From Burkholderia sp. PAMC 26561 (GTDB lineage: Bacteria; Pseudomonadota; Gammaproteobacteria; Burkholderiales; Burkholderiaceae): a DNA stretch of 64,000 nucleotides. The notes below the pieces were generated by a model. It was not told the DNA's origin. It saw only the letters and a program-made list of their open reading frames with translations, and searched no databases. The translations under genes and the position numbers were made by a program. The stretch is from positions 930,001 through 994,000 of the forward strand of contig NZ_CP014307.1 of the NCBI RefSeq assembly GCF_001557535.2, read 5' to 3'. Position 1 is the stretch's first letter; every line of letters begins with the position of its first letter. This document shows positions 36,681 through 46,484 of this stretch, piece by piece.

Positions 36681-37181
36681 ATGGAAAACTGCACTATCCA
36701 TCGCGACACGGTGAGGCCCGAGTGGGTCGACTACAACGGACATTTGCGTGACGCGTTCTACATGCTGATCTTCAGCCTCGCCACCGATGCGTTCATGGAG
36801 CGCATCGGTCTGGATGAAGCGGGCCGTGCAGCCCGTGGCCGCTCGCTGTTCACGCTCGAGGCGCACATCAATTATCTGCATGAGATCAAGGAGGGCGCGG
36901 CGGTTCGCGTGGAGGCATCGGTGCTTGCGTTCGATGCCAAGCGCGTCCACCTCTACATGGAGATGTTCGAAGGCGAGGGCGCCGAGCCCGTCTCGGCGAG
37001 TGAGCAGATGCTGCTGCACGTCGACATGACGAACGGCGCGAAGTCGGCAGTCTTCGATACGGATGTTGCCGCCCGTATCGAAGAGATGCATGCCGGGTCG
37101 ATCAAGGAGGCGCGTTACGCCGGGCGCGTGATCGGCTTGCCTTCCAGATCCCGTTCGCCCGCTGGAAGCAAACCCGCGTGA
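36681..37181 (+). CDS. cdhB: Betainyl-CoA thioesterase CdhB (hotdog fold)
   Basis: The 166-residue 4HBT-type thioesterase has the motif [19 protein letters not shown], with the hotdog-fold Asp/Asn-Gly-His region. It should hydrolyse betainyl-CoA to glycine betaine and CoA, linking carnitine to GbcAB. It follows cdhA by 10 bp. The last 67 bp overlap the 3' end of the convergent copper ATPase gene on the other strand, which is unusual. The C-terminal 20 residues beyond that point look non-conserved. Confidence 0.88.
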   Translation: MENCTIHRDTVRPEWVDYNGHLRDAFYMLIFSLATDAFMERIGLDEAGRAARGRSLFTLEAHINYLHEIKEGAAVRVEASVLAFDAKRVHLYMEMFEGEGAEPVSASEQMLLHVDMTNGAKSAVFDTDVAARIEEMHAGSIKEARYAGRVIGLPSRSRSPAGSKPA

Positions 37182-39385
37182 GCGCGCCACGTCCGCAGCA
37201 ACAATGCGTTCGTCACTACGCTCACGCTTGAGAACGCCATCGCGGCGCCGGCGAGCATCGGGTTGAGCAGGCCGAATGCGGCGAGTGGAATGCCGATCAG
37301 GTTGTACACGAACGCCCAGAACAGGTTCTGCTGGATCTTGCGATACGTGCGCCGCGCGATATCGATGGCGTCCGCCACCAGCGCCGGGTCACCGCGCATC
37401 AGCGTGATACCGGCGGCTTCCATGGCGACATCGGTGCCGGTCGCCATCGCTATGCCGATGTCCGCTGCGGCGAGCGCGGGTGCGTCGTTGATGCCGTCGC
37501 CGGCCATCGCGACTGCGCCTGTGGCACGCGCTTTCAATTCGGCGATCACGCGCGCCTTGTCGGCGGGGAGCATTTGCGCGTGCACGGCATCGGGCGCAAT
37601 GCCGAGCGATTTTGCAACGCTCGCCGCGCTGCCGGCGTTGTCGCCGGTAATGAGGACGCTCTGGATGCCCATCGCGCTCAATCGGGCGATGGCTTCGCGC
37701 GCACCGGGTTTCATGGAGTCACCAAAGGCCAGCAGCGCAAGCACGCGGGCGGGAGCGCCCAGGTCCACTAGCCACGACACCGTATTGCCGAGTTTTTCCA
37801 GTTCTGCGGCCCGTGTTGCAAGACCGTCCGGTGCGACAAGCCGCAATTCTTCCAGCCAGCGCGCGCTGGCAACCGCCAGATGACGCTCGGCGACGCGCGC
37901 TTCCACGCCGCGTCCGGCGACGGCCTTCGCGTCGCTTGCGTCGACCGGCTGAAGCGACTCGGCATCGGCGGCGGCAACGACCGCGCGCGCCAACGGATGA
38001 TCGCTCAGCCGCTGGACGGCGGCGGCCAGCGCCAAGGCTTCTTTCCTGTCCACGCCGTCAGCGGCATCGAACGCGGTCATCGACGGACGGCCGACAGTCA
38101 GCGTGCCGGTTTTATCGAAGGCAACAATTCTGATCCGATGCGCCATTTCCAGCGCCTGGGGGTCCTTGATCAGCACGCCGTGCCGCGCCGCAACGCCGGT
38201 CCCGGCCATGATCGCGGCAGGCGTCGCGAGCCCGAGCGCGCACGGACATGCAATCACGAGCACCGCGACCGCGTTCAGCACGGCCGTCTCGGCGCCCGCG
38301 CCCACAGCCAGCCAGCCGACCAGCGTCACGAGCGCGATCACCAGGATCACCGGCACGAAGATCGCCGATACCCGGTCGACGAGCCGCTGTATCGGGGCTT
38401 TCTCGGCCTGCGCCGATTCCACCAGCCGGATGATCCGTGCAAGCGTCGTTTCCGCGCCGGTCGCAGTCGTTTCGACGGCAATCGCGCCTTCGCCGTTGAT
38501 CGATCCCGCCGTCACCCGCGCGCCGGTTTCCTTCGCGACCGGCAGGCTCTCGCCGGTAATCAGCGATTCATCCACGTGCGTGCGGCCCTCGCGGATCACG
38601 CCGTCCACGGGCATCCGTTCGCCCGGCCGGACGATCGCCACATCGCCTTTGCGCACTTCGGCCAAGGCGATATCGCGTTCCTGGCCGGTCGCGGCATCGC
38701 GAATCCGGGCACGGTCGGGGCGCAGCGCGTCGAGGGCGCGGATGGCGTCGGTGGTCTGGCGCTTCGCGCGCGCTTCCAGCCATTTGCCGAAGCGCACGAG
38801 CGTGATCACGACCGCGGCGGCCTCGAAGTAGAGGTGGGCCGACTGACCGGGATGTGCAAACAACTCGTAGACGCTCAAACCCCACGCCGCCGATGTCCCC
38901 AGCGCGACCAGCAAGTCCATATTGCCTTCGCCGGAGCGCACCGCCTTGAAGCCGCCGACGTAAAACCGCGCGCCGAGCGCGAACTGGACGATGCTCGCCA
39001 ACGCGAGCGATACCCACACGCCAAGGTTCAGATTGACTCCCAACATCGGCAAAACGAGCGGCAGCGTGAGCAGCGCCGACGCGATCACCGCGACGAGTTC
39101 GCCCCTATGAGCGGGCGCGGCCACTGGCGCGGCTTCCGGCTCGATGAACGTAGCTTCATATCCGGCCTTCGTGACGGCGGCCAGCAACTGGTCGCGCGAA
39201 ACGGACGGCCCGGCGTGAACCGTGGCTTTCTCGGTCGCGAGATTGACGGACACGGTTTCCACGCCCGGCACCTTGCCGAGCGCCTTTTCGACGCGGCGCA
39301 CGCACGAGGCACAGGTCATCCCGCCAATAGAAAATTCAGCCGTGTTCGACGCAACAGCCATGTTCTGACTTGTACCAGCAGACAT
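37115..39385 (-). CDS. copA: Copper-exporting P1B-type ATPase
   Basis: The 756-residue inner-membrane pump has one N-terminal heavy-metal-associated domain (GMTCASC, about residues 22-28). Transmembrane helices surround the metal-binding CPC in [15 protein letters not shown]. The P-type signatures DKTGTLTVG (phosphorylated Asp), SDHPLA and [16 protein letters not shown] are present, and NALLLR is near the end. ATG 39385 is preferred to 39403 because GGGAAG precedes it. The promoter at 39435-39465 has the 19-bp spacer and dyad of a CueR target, so copper induction is likely. Confidence 0.95.
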   Translation of the reverse strand: MSAGTSQNMAVASNTAEFSIGGMTCASCVRRVEKALGKVPGVETVSVNLATEKATVHAGPSVSRDQLLAAVTKAGYEATFIEPEAAPVAAPAHRGELVAVIASALLTLPLVLPMLGVNLNLGVWVSLALASIVQFALGARFYVGGFKAVRSGEGNMDLLVALGTSAAWGLSVYELFAHPGQSAHLYFEAAAVVITLVRFGKWLEARAKRQTTDAIRALDALRPDRARIRDAATGQERDIALAEVRKGDVAIVRPGERMPVDGVIREGRTHVDESLITGESLPVAKETGARVTAGSINGEGAIAVETTATGAETTLARIIRLVESAQAEKAPIQRLVDRVSAIFVPVILVIALVTLVGWLAVGAGAETAVLNAVAVLVIACPCALGLATPAAIMAGTGVAARHGVLIKDPQALEMAHRIRIVAFDKTGTLTVGRPSMTAFDAADGVDRKEALALAAAVQRLSDHPLARAVVAAADAESLQPVDASDAKAVAGRGVEARVAERHLAVASARWLEELRLVAPDGLATRAAELEKLGNTVSWLVDLGAPARVLALLAFGDSMKPGAREAIARLSAMGIQSVLITGDNAGSAASVAKSLGIAPDAVHAQMLPADKARVIAELKARATGAVAMAGDGINDAPALAAADIGIAMATGTDVAMEAAGITLMRGDPALVADAIDIARRTYRKIQQNLFWAFVYNLIGIPLAAFGLLNPMLAGAAMAFSSVSVVTNALLLRTWRAHAGLLPAGERDLEGKPITRPA

Positions 39386-39434
39386 AAAAGCTTCCCGTTT
39401 CATTGCGGGCCATGAGATTCAGCTCGATAAAACC

Positions 39435-39465
39435 ACTATCGACATTCCAATCATTGGAAGGTCAA
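39435..39465 (-). promoter_or_regulatory. MerR/CueR-type promoter of copA
   Basis: On the minus strand -35 TTGACC (39460-39465) and -10 GATAGT (39435-39440) are separated by 19 bp. The spacer holds a near-perfect dyad at 39442-39462 (ACATTCCAA and TTGGAAGGT). The over-long spacer with CCTTCC-type dyad is the hallmark of CueR and other MerR-family promoters. No merR-type gene lies in the window. Confidence 0.88.
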
Positions 39466-39736
39466 GGTGTATTTTCAAGAGAGTTTGTCCCTTTTTGCTG
39501 CGGCGCGTGAATAAAAAACCGGCACTATGTAGGTAGTTACCGATGGCTCGATTAACGAAACATCAGACTTATTTCGAGGCTTCGTCACGCGCTTCTTGCC
39601 TATCCTCATTGGATAAGATAAAACGCGTTTTCAAGATAGCTTGAACGTCGGCGTGCAGATTTGCGGGGCTTTAATTTAAGAACCCGCCAGCGCGCGCGTC
39701 GGACGAAGTAAAAAAGCCTAAACAGACCTAATTCGA

Positions 39737-41251
39737 ATGAAAAATAACCGACGCTGGGCAGTTCCGTTGTTTCCGTTGCGTGGGGCACGCTGGATGATTG
39801 CCGGTTTGAGCACGCTGGCAATACTGGGCGGGTGCTCGACGCAGGCGCCGGTCGCGACGAACGGCGACGGCTGGCGCAAGGACCAGGTCGCCGATGCCTA
39901 TGTGTTCGGTTATCCGCTGGTGGCGTCCGATCTGTGGCGCGAAAAGACGACGGGCGGCGACGCATCGAAGCCCGGTCAGGCGGCGGTAAACACCTTGCGG
40001 CACACCACCGCGTTGCCGCCGGTCGGCGCGACGGGACGGCCGAGCGTGGATACGCTGGAATCGTCGGCATGGCTGGATGTATCGAGTGGACCGGTGCTGG
40101 TTTCGTTGCCGGCGTTGTCTTCCGTGCAGTCCACGCCTTCCGGAACGTTACGGGGCCGCTACTTTGATGCTCGCGCCTTCGATACCTGGACCAACGTGAT
40201 CTATTCGAGCATCGGTGCCGCGCCCGCCGTGCCCGCGCCTGTTCCCAAGAAGCGCAGCAAAGCCGCGCGCATGGCCGCGGAGCAAGCCAGCATCCTTGCG
40301 TTCGTCACCAAGGGCTACACAGGCCCGCTGCCGGACGGCGTGACACGCGTGGAAACGCCTACGCGTTATGCATGGTTGTCGATCCGCGTGCGCGTGAACG
40401 GCCAGCGCGATGTGCGCGAAGCGCGCAAGCTGCAGACCGCAATGCGCATTGAAGCGCCTCCCGCCGATAAAACCAGTCCCACCACCGCCGGCGCCGCCTG
40501 GCCGAATGTGACGGCCAACACGCCGGCCGTGGTTCCGAGCGGCGACAAGGCCGAGTCACTCGATGCCACCGCGTACTTCACGCGCCTGGCCAAGGCCCTG
40601 GAAGACAATCCGCCCGTCCCCGACGATCCGCACGCCGTGACCCTGCTCGCGCAATTGGGCGTTAAACCGGGTGAGCCGGTGCAATTCCGCCCATCGGATT
40701 CGGCCTTGCTCGCAACGGGTCTCGCCGATGGCCGCGCGCGCGTCGACACGGTTCCCTCTAACGCGCTGAGCCGCAACGGCTGGGTCTGGTTCGGCGACGC
40801 CGTCGGCAACTACGGCACCGACTACACCTTGCGCGCGTTCCTTGCCAAACGTCAGCCCGCCAGCGGCACGAAGGACGACGAAGTGAAGCCCGTCGCTTTC
40901 CTTGACAGCGACGCCCACCCGCTCAACGGCGCGAACACCTACGTGCTGCACTTCGCGCCGAACCAGTTGCCGCCGGTGCGCGGCTTCTGGACCTTGACCG
41001 CGTACACGAAGGAAGGCGCGCTGATCGACGATAAAGCCTTGCGGCTTTCACTCAGCGACCGAGACCGCCTGAAGAAGAATCGCGATGGCTCGACTGACGT
41101 GGTCGTTTCCGCGACGTCGCCGGGCAAGGCGCGTGTGTCGAACTGGCTGCCCGCGCCGGACGGCGACTTCCAGTTGATGATGCGTTTGTACGCACCCAAG
41201 CCCGAAGCGACGTCGGGGGCGTGGGCGCCGCCGGCTATCGAACGGCAATAG
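39737..41251 (+). CDS. DUF1254/DUF1214 lipoprotein
   Basis: The 504-residue secreted protein has a lipoprotein signal (LAILGGC, C33). It contains an N-terminal DUF1254 region (DAYVFGYPLVASDLWRE; LESSAWLDVSSGPVLVSLP) and a C-terminal DUF1214 region (RFWTL-like GFWTLTAYTKEGALIDD; NWLPAPDGDFQLMMRLYAPKPEA). The family is widespread and its function is not established. An alanine/proline/lysine-rich linker runs at about 165-185. It is alone, 333 bp from the copA promoter and 120 bp before the DUF748 gene. Confidence 0.9.
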   Translation: MKNNRRWAVPLFPLRGARWMIAGLSTLAILGGCSTQAPVATNGDGWRKDQVADAYVFGYPLVASDLWREKTTGGDASKPGQAAVNTLRHTTALPPVGATGRPSVDTLESSAWLDVSSGPVLVSLPALSSVQSTPSGTLRGRYFDARAFDTWTNVIYSSIGAAPAVPAPVPKKRSKAARMAAEQASILAFVTKGYTGPLPDGVTRVETPTRYAWLSIRVRVNGQRDVREARKLQTAMRIEAPPADKTSPTTAGAAWPNVTANTPAVVPSGDKAESLDATAYFTRLAKALEDNPPVPDDPHAVTLLAQLGVKPGEPVQFRPSDSALLATGLADGRARVDTVPSNALSRNGWVWFGDAVGNYGTDYTLRAFLAKRQPASGTKDDEVKPVAFLDSDAHPLNGANTYVLHFAPNQLPPVRGFWTLTAYTKEGALIDDKALRLSLSDRDRLKKNRDGSTDVVVSATSPGKARVSNWLPAPDGDFQLMMRLYAPKPEATSGAWAPPAIERQ

Positions 41252-41371
41252 ATGCAGGCTGTACGGACCATCGCTGATTCAAATTGACGCTGTCGCGTCG
41301 TATACTCGGGCCTTCCGTTTCCCCCAGGTCACGCGCGGTCTCATGACGCGTGACCGCGCTGTGAGGCCCGC

Positions 41372-44300
41372 ATGGCAAGCCTGAACAAGACTTCCCTGAC
41401 ATCCGCCGGCCGTGGGCTGATCGATCGGGCAAATGCGGTTGCGAGTTCGAACCGCACGCGCCGGGTCGCGATTGGCCTGGTTCTGTTTGTCATCGTGATC
41501 GGGCTGCTGGGGTTTTTCGCGGCTCCCCCTCTAATTCGTCATATCGCCGAGCAGCAGATTTCCGCCCAGCTTGGCCGCCCGGCCACGATCGGCCGGATTG
41601 CGCTCAATCCCTATACGCTCAGCTTCGAAGCCGACCACGTTCATATTGGCGAGGCGCAAAGTAATCTCCCGGCTGATTCCAGAAGCAGCGATTTCATCGA
41701 TATTGAACGGCTGATCGTATTGCCTTCGTGGTCATCGCTGTTCCGGCTCGCGCCCGTAATCAATGAACTGAAGATCGATTCGCCGCGCTTTCATATCGTC
41801 CGGTACGACGCGCAGCGCTTCAACTTCTCGGATCTCATCGAAAAGTTTTCGAAGCCATCTGCCAAACCATCCGATAAACCCGCGCGGTTTTCGGTATCGA
41901 ATATCCGGATCGCGAACGGGCGCATCGATTTCGATGACCGGTTGCTCAAGACGCAGCATGTGATCGATCAGTGGTCAGTCGGGATTCCGTTCATTGCCAA
42001 CCTGCCTTCGACGACCGAGTTGTTCGTCACGCCGTCGTTGCAGGCGCGCATTGATGGCTCGCCATTGTCCATCAAGGGCCGCACCAAGCCGTTCGCCGAA
42101 TCGCGCGAGTCGGAAGTCGCGGTGCAGCTCGACGGACTCGATTTGCCGCAAATCGTTTCTTACGCGCCGGAGTCGCTGCCGGTCGCGGTCAAGAGCGGCA
42201 AGCTGTCGACCGATCTGGACGTGAGTTTCTCGCTCACCGGCGACGCGCCCGTTGTACGCATCAAGGGCACGGCCGATATTGCAGATATCGACGTGACGGA
42301 CAAGCAGAATGCGCCGCTGTTCGCCGCGCAGTCGCTGCACGTGAATGCGGTGAATCTGGAGCCGCTGCGCAATGTTTATCAACTGTCAGAGATAAAACTG
42401 TCGCAACCCGACGTAAAACTGTCCCGCGATAAAACCGGCGCCTTCAACTTCCAGAAACTGAGCGGTCCGCCGGCCAACAACCCTCCGGCGGCTGAAACCA
42501 AGGCCGCGGCCGAGACGCAACCGCTGGATTTATCGATCAGACATATTGCGATCGACCAAGGCCAGGTCGCCTTCAACGACAGCCTGATGGCGCAACCCGC
42601 GCAACTCGGTCTGAAGGCGCTGGACGTCACGCTCGACGACTTCTCGACGCTCGGCAAACCGCCCGCGCGTTACGTGCTGAAAACCGCGCTGGATCACGGT
42701 GGAACGCTGGCGGCATCGGGCGGATTCACCTTGCCCGGCAAGGACGCCGACGCGAAACTCACGCTCGCCGATTTGCCGCTGCCGCCGCTGCAACCCTATG
42801 TGGCGAACGCGCTCGCCGCGCGGATATCGGACGGCGCGCTCAGCGCGAACCTGCCGCTCCACGTGGACTGGTCGACGCCCGAGCCGTCCATCCAGGTCGG
42901 CGCCGGGGACGTCTCGCTCAAGTCGCTGAAACTCGTTCCGACCGCAAACACGGCGCCGGTCGCGTTGGCTTCGGCCCAGGCAAAGATCACTAAAATCGAT
43001 GTAGCCGCACGCACCGCCGCGTTGGAGAGCGTGACGCTGAACGGTCTTTCCGTCGATGCAAAACGCCTGAAGGATGGCAGCATCGACCTCGCGGCGCTTG
43101 CCGGTCCGCACGAAACCGCGCCGGAAGCCAGCGCCACGCACAAGGTGGAGAAGGCCAACGCTGCGGGTCCGGCGTGGCGTTATCAGATCGCGCAGATCGC
43201 GCTCAACGACAGCACCGCCGATTTCACCGATGAAACCACGCCGACTCCGGTGAAGCTTCATATCGCGCCGCTGCAGGTGAGCGTGAAGCAGGTCACCGAT
43301 GACCTGACAAAACCGCTCGCCGTGGATGGCCGGCTGACCATGAACGGCAAGGGCACACTGGCGACAGCCGGGACGCTGACCATCAAGCCGCTGAGCCTGG
43401 CGCTGCATGTGGACGCAAGCCAGCTCGATGCATCGGCGTTCGAGCCGTATTTCGGCAGCTCGCTGAACGCATCGCTTTCCAGCGCGTTGCTCACCGCGAA
43501 CGGCGACGCGTCTTACTCGGGAGAAGGACGCACGCTGAAGGCCGGCTACAAGGGCGACGTGTCGTTGTCGAACGTGCGCTTGATCGACCGGGTGAGTTCC
43601 CAGCCGCTCGCGGGCTGGAACCTGCTCGGCCTGACGAAGCTCAACGCCCGATACGACGAAAAGGGCGCCGACGTGGAAGCTGCGCGCGTCACCTTTGCCA
43701 ACTTTTATGGCCGCGTTCTGCTTGATGCGCAAGGGAAGCTGAATTTGCGCGATATCGTGGTGAAGGACAAGACGGGCGGAAAAGCAACGGCAGCGACGAC
43801 AGCAACGGCAGCCGCCGAGCCCGCGCCAGTGGCCTCCGCCCCGGTCGTGCCCAAAGCGGCATCGACATCGCCCACGCCCAATCTGCGCTTCGGCCAGCTC
43901 GTGCTGCAAAACGGCCGTGTGACCTACACCGATAACTTCATCAAGCCGAATTTCACGGCGAACCTGGTTGCGATCACGGGGACTATCGGCGCATTCGGAA
44001 CGCATTCGACCGTCTCCGCGCCCGTCGATGTCGCCGCGAAACTCAACGCAAACGGGCCGGTATCGATCAAGGGCACGGTGAACCCGCTGATTGCGAAACC
44101 CGCGCTGGACCTGACCGCGAGCGCGCACGACGTCGAATTGCCCAATATCTCGCCGTATTCCACCAAATACGCGGGCTATCCGATCACCAAAGGCAAGCTG
44201 AATGTGGACCTGCACTACCAGCTTGCCGACGACAAACTCTCGGCGAACAACCATCTTTTCATCGATCAGCTCACGTTTGGCGACCACGTCGACAACGCCA

Positions 44301-45070
44301 CCGCGACCAAGTTGCCGGTGCGCCTGGCCGTATCGCTGCTGAAGAACTCGCGCGGTGAAATCGACGTGAACATCCCGATTTCCGGCTCGCTTTCCAATCC
44401 GGAGTTCTCGGTCGGTGCGCTGGTGTGGAAGGCGATCGTGAACCTGCTGGAGCGCGCCGTGACTGCGCCGTTCTCGCTGCTGGCAAACGCGTTTGGCGGC
44501 GGCAAGAACGCCGAGGAACTCGGCTACGTGGAGTTCGACCCGGGCTCGTCCACGCTCAGCGACGCCGGCAAGGAGAAGCTCGACACGATCGCGAAGGCGC
44601 TGGCGGACAAACCGTCCATCAAGATGGATCTGTCGGCGCGCGTCGATCCCGCCGTCGATGAACCCGGCCTGCGCGCCGCCTACGTCGACCGCCAAGTAAA
44701 GCTCGCCAAGATGAAGGATGCAAACGACGACAACCCGAACATCAGTCCTTCGACCATCACACTTTCGCCCGATGAATACACGAAGTTCCTGACCAAGGCG
44801 TACAAGGACGCCGACTTCAAGAAGCCGCGCAACATGATCGGCATGACGAAGACGTTGCCCGACGCCGAGATGAAAGCGGCGCTCGCAGCAAACGCGCCCA
44901 TAGACGAAGCCGCGCTCGGCACGCTGGCGCAAAAACGGGCATCGGCGGTGAAGGCTTACTTTGACGGGAAGATCGACAGCAAGCGGATTTTCATCGTCTC
45001 GCCGCACATGAACGCCGATGGCATCAAGGACAAAGGCGCGCCAACCCGAGTGGATTTCGGCTTGCAATGA
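41372..45070 (+). CDS. Large AsmA-like DUF748 envelope protein
   Basis: The 1232-residue protein has one N-terminal membrane helix (about 32-52, IGLVLFVIVIGLLGFFA) and a very long periplasmic part with repeated beta-rich DUF748/AsmA-like segments. Examples are IGRIALNPYTLSFEADHVHIGEA near the start and LDLTASAHDVELPNISPYSTKYAGYPITKGKLNVDLHYQL near residue 920-955. A C-terminal section resembles an OmpA-like domain (YVEFDPGSSTLSDAGKEKLDTIAKAL). An Ala/Thr/Pro-rich linker runs at about 805-835. AsmA-like proteins are linked to lipid transport between membranes; the exact role here is unknown. Confidence 0.92.
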   Translation: MASLNKTSLTSAGRGLIDRANAVASSNRTRRVAIGLVLFVIVIGLLGFFAAPPLIRHIAEQQISAQLGRPATIGRIALNPYTLSFEADHVHIGEAQSNLPADSRSSDFIDIERLIVLPSWSSLFRLAPVINELKIDSPRFHIVRYDAQRFNFSDLIEKFSKPSAKPSDKPARFSVSNIRIANGRIDFDDRLLKTQHVIDQWSVGIPFIANLPSTTELFVTPSLQARIDGSPLSIKGRTKPFAESRESEVAVQLDGLDLPQIVSYAPESLPVAVKSGKLSTDLDVSFSLTGDAPVVRIKGTADIADIDVTDKQNAPLFAAQSLHVNAVNLEPLRNVYQLSEIKLSQPDVKLSRDKTGAFNFQKLSGPPANNPPAAETKAAAETQPLDLSIRHIAIDQGQVAFNDSLMAQPAQLGLKALDVTLDDFSTLGKPPARYVLKTALDHGGTLAASGGFTLPGKDADAKLTLADLPLPPLQPYVANALAARISDGALSANLPLHVDWSTPEPSIQVGAGDVSLKSLKLVPTANTAPVALASAQAKITKIDVAARTAALESVTLNGLSVDAKRLKDGSIDLAALAGPHETAPEASATHKVEKANAAGPAWRYQIAQIALNDSTADFTDETTPTPVKLHIAPLQVSVKQVTDDLTKPLAVDGRLTMNGKGTLATAGTLTIKPLSLALHVDASQLDASAFEPYFGSSLNASLSSALLTANGDASYSGEGRTLKAGYKGDVSLSNVRLIDRVSSQPLAGWNLLGLTKLNARYDEKGADVEAARVTFANFYGRVLLDAQGKLNLRDIVVKDKTGGKATAATTATAAAEPAPVASAPVVPKAASTSPTPNLRFGQLVLQNGRVTYTDNFIKPNFTANLVAITGTIGAFGTHSTVSAPVDVAAKLNANGPVSIKGTVNPLIAKPALDLTASAHDVELPNISPYSTKYAGYPITKGKLNVDLHYQLADDKLSANNHLFIDQLTFGDHVDNATATKLPVRLAVSLLKNSRGEIDVNIPISGSLSNPEFSVGALVWKAIVNLLERAVTAPFSLLANAFGGGKNAEELGYVEFDPGSSTLSDAGKEKLDTIAKALADKPSIKMDLSARVDPAVDEPGLRAAYVDRQVKLAKMKDANDDNPNISPSTITLSPDEYTKFLTKAYKDADFKKPRNMIGMTKTLPDAEMKAALAANAPIDEAALGTLAQKRASAVKAYFDGKIDSKRIFIVSPHMNADGIKDKGAPTRVDFGLQ

Positions 45071-45404
45071 CCGCTTTTAGACCGCGGTCAAAGAAGCATA
45101 TTTATTTAGGCATGCGCTGAAAAAACGACGCCGTCATATGGTGTATGGCAAAGCGCGCGGTTCATGGCATTTTCGTCAAACCGCGCTACACTCATCTCAT
45201 TAATGCAGCGGCGCCGGGCGACGCGCATGACCGCCGTGGACATCGTTCCAGTTTCGTCCCGCGTCTTCGTTTCAGAGCCGTAAAAAATGCCGCCGAGCGT
45301 TCGCGTTTCAGACGCGAGCACGGATAAGCCAATATCAGGCGGCGTCCGGCACTTGGCATTTCCCCAACCGACTTCAGCGCTGCACAACCCGCAGGGAGAA
45401 TCTC
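45071..45404. other. Non-coding gap before the DedA-rhodanese gene
   Basis: I see no gene in these 334 bases. A short hairpin with 7-bp arms TGACCGC/GCGGTCA (45068-45090) overlaps the DUF748 stop but has no T-tract. A possible -10 (TACACT near 45187) has no convincing -35. The remainder is presumably leader of the next gene. Confidence 0.5.
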
Positions 45405-46484
45405 ATGCTGTTGCATGATCTGGCTGACCGGTATGGTCCCGCTATCGTGTTTTTCAACGTGATGGGCGCCGCGCTCGGCCTGCCCGTTCCCGCCATGCCC
45501 ACTCTGATCGTGGTCGGTGCTTCCGTCGCCATGATGGGCGCGAACGGCCATGCAGTGCTGCCGCATCTCGCGTTGATGCTCGCCATTGCCGTCATGGGCG
45601 GCGTGCTCGGCGATCTCGTCTGGTTCCAGGGCGGGCGGCGCTACGGCGATCGTACGCTCAAGACCATCTGCAAGTTGTCGCTCTCGCGCGATACATGCGT
45701 GAAGAAGGCCGAACGTTTCTTCGGCCGATGGGGCGTGCGCGTGTTGCTCGTCGCGAAGTTCATTCCGGGTTTGTCGCTGGTTTCCGTGCCGCTTGCCGGC
45801 GCCATGGGTGTGCGCACGCGCTCGTTCATTGCGCATGACGGCGTGGGCGTGGCGTTGTGGGCGGCGGTCGGATTGCTGGTTGGCGTGGCATTCGCGGCGC
45901 AACTCGACATGGTCTTCGCCATGATCGCGCAACTCGGACGGCAAGCGCTGATCGTGGTGGCGATCGCGCTGGCGGGGTACGTGGCGTACCGCTACTGGCG
46001 CCGGAAGATGTTGATGAAGACGCTGGAAACGGCGCGCATCACGGTCGATGAACTCTATGCGCTGATGGAAAACAAGCCGGTGCCGGCAATCTTCGATATC
46101 CGCTCGTCTGAGAAACGCGTGCTCGATCCGTTCGTGATTCCCGGTTCTGTTTTCGCCGATGAACGCGAGCTCCAGAAGATCGTCGAGAGTTATCAGCCTG
46201 ATCAGAAGATCATCATTTATTGTTCGTGCCCGAACGAGGTATCGGCGGCGTGGATGGCGAAGTCGTTGCGTAACGCTGGCTTCAAGGATGTCGTGCCGCT
46301 GACCGGCGGCCTCGATGCATGGCGTCTCGCCGGCCTCGAACTCAAACCGCTGACCGACTTCGGCGGCGCGCGCGAGGACCTGGGCGAAATGGCCGCCATG
46401 TGCCCGTGGCCTGCCAAATCGCCAGCTGCGGCCAAGGGCGCGCTGCACGAAGCCGTCTACCTTCATGGAGATCGACACGCATGA
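45405..46484 (+). CDS. DedA-family membrane protein fused to a rhodanese domain
   Basis: The 359-residue protein has an N-terminal DedA/SNARE-associated domain (about 1-200) with GLPVPAMPTLIVVGASVAMMG, GDLVWFQGGRRYG and the DedA motif RFFGRWGVRVLLVAKFIPGLS. A C-terminal rhodanese domain (about 225-330) contains IFDIRSSEKRVLDPFVIPGS and active-site region YCSCPNEVSAAWMAKSL. The rhodanese loop is CSCPNE rather than the classical CxxxxR. Its stop overlaps the next start in ATGA, so the membrane protein and the flavoprotein after it are translationally coupled. The substrate is unknown. Confidence 0.9.
   Translation: MLLHDLADRYGPAIVFFNVMGAALGLPVPAMPTLIVVGASVAMMGANGHAVLPHLALMLAIAVMGGVLGDLVWFQGGRRYGDRTLKTICKLSLSRDTCVKKAERFFGRWGVRVLLVAKFIPGLSLVSVPLAGAMGVRTRSFIAHDGVGVALWAAVGLLVGVAFAAQLDMVFAMIAQLGRQALIVVAIALAGYVAYRYWRRKMLMKTLETARITVDELYALMENKPVPAIFDIRSSEKRVLDPFVIPGSVFADERELQKIVESYQPDQKIIIYCSCPNEVSAAWMAKSLRNAGFKDVVPLTGGLDAWRLAGLELKPLTDFGGAREDLGEMAAMCPWPAKSPAAAKGALHEAVYLHGDRHA

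Noticed and set aside
42530..45067. 845-codon open frame antisense to the DUF748 gene
   Set aside because: It mirrors a real gene in high-GC DNA. Its translation is Arg/Gln/Val-rich with no domain, signal or start context, while the sense frame has clear family sequence.
45068..45090. Hairpin TGACCGC/GCGGTCA after the DUF748 gene as a terminator
   Set aside because: Arms are only 7 bp and no T-run follows.
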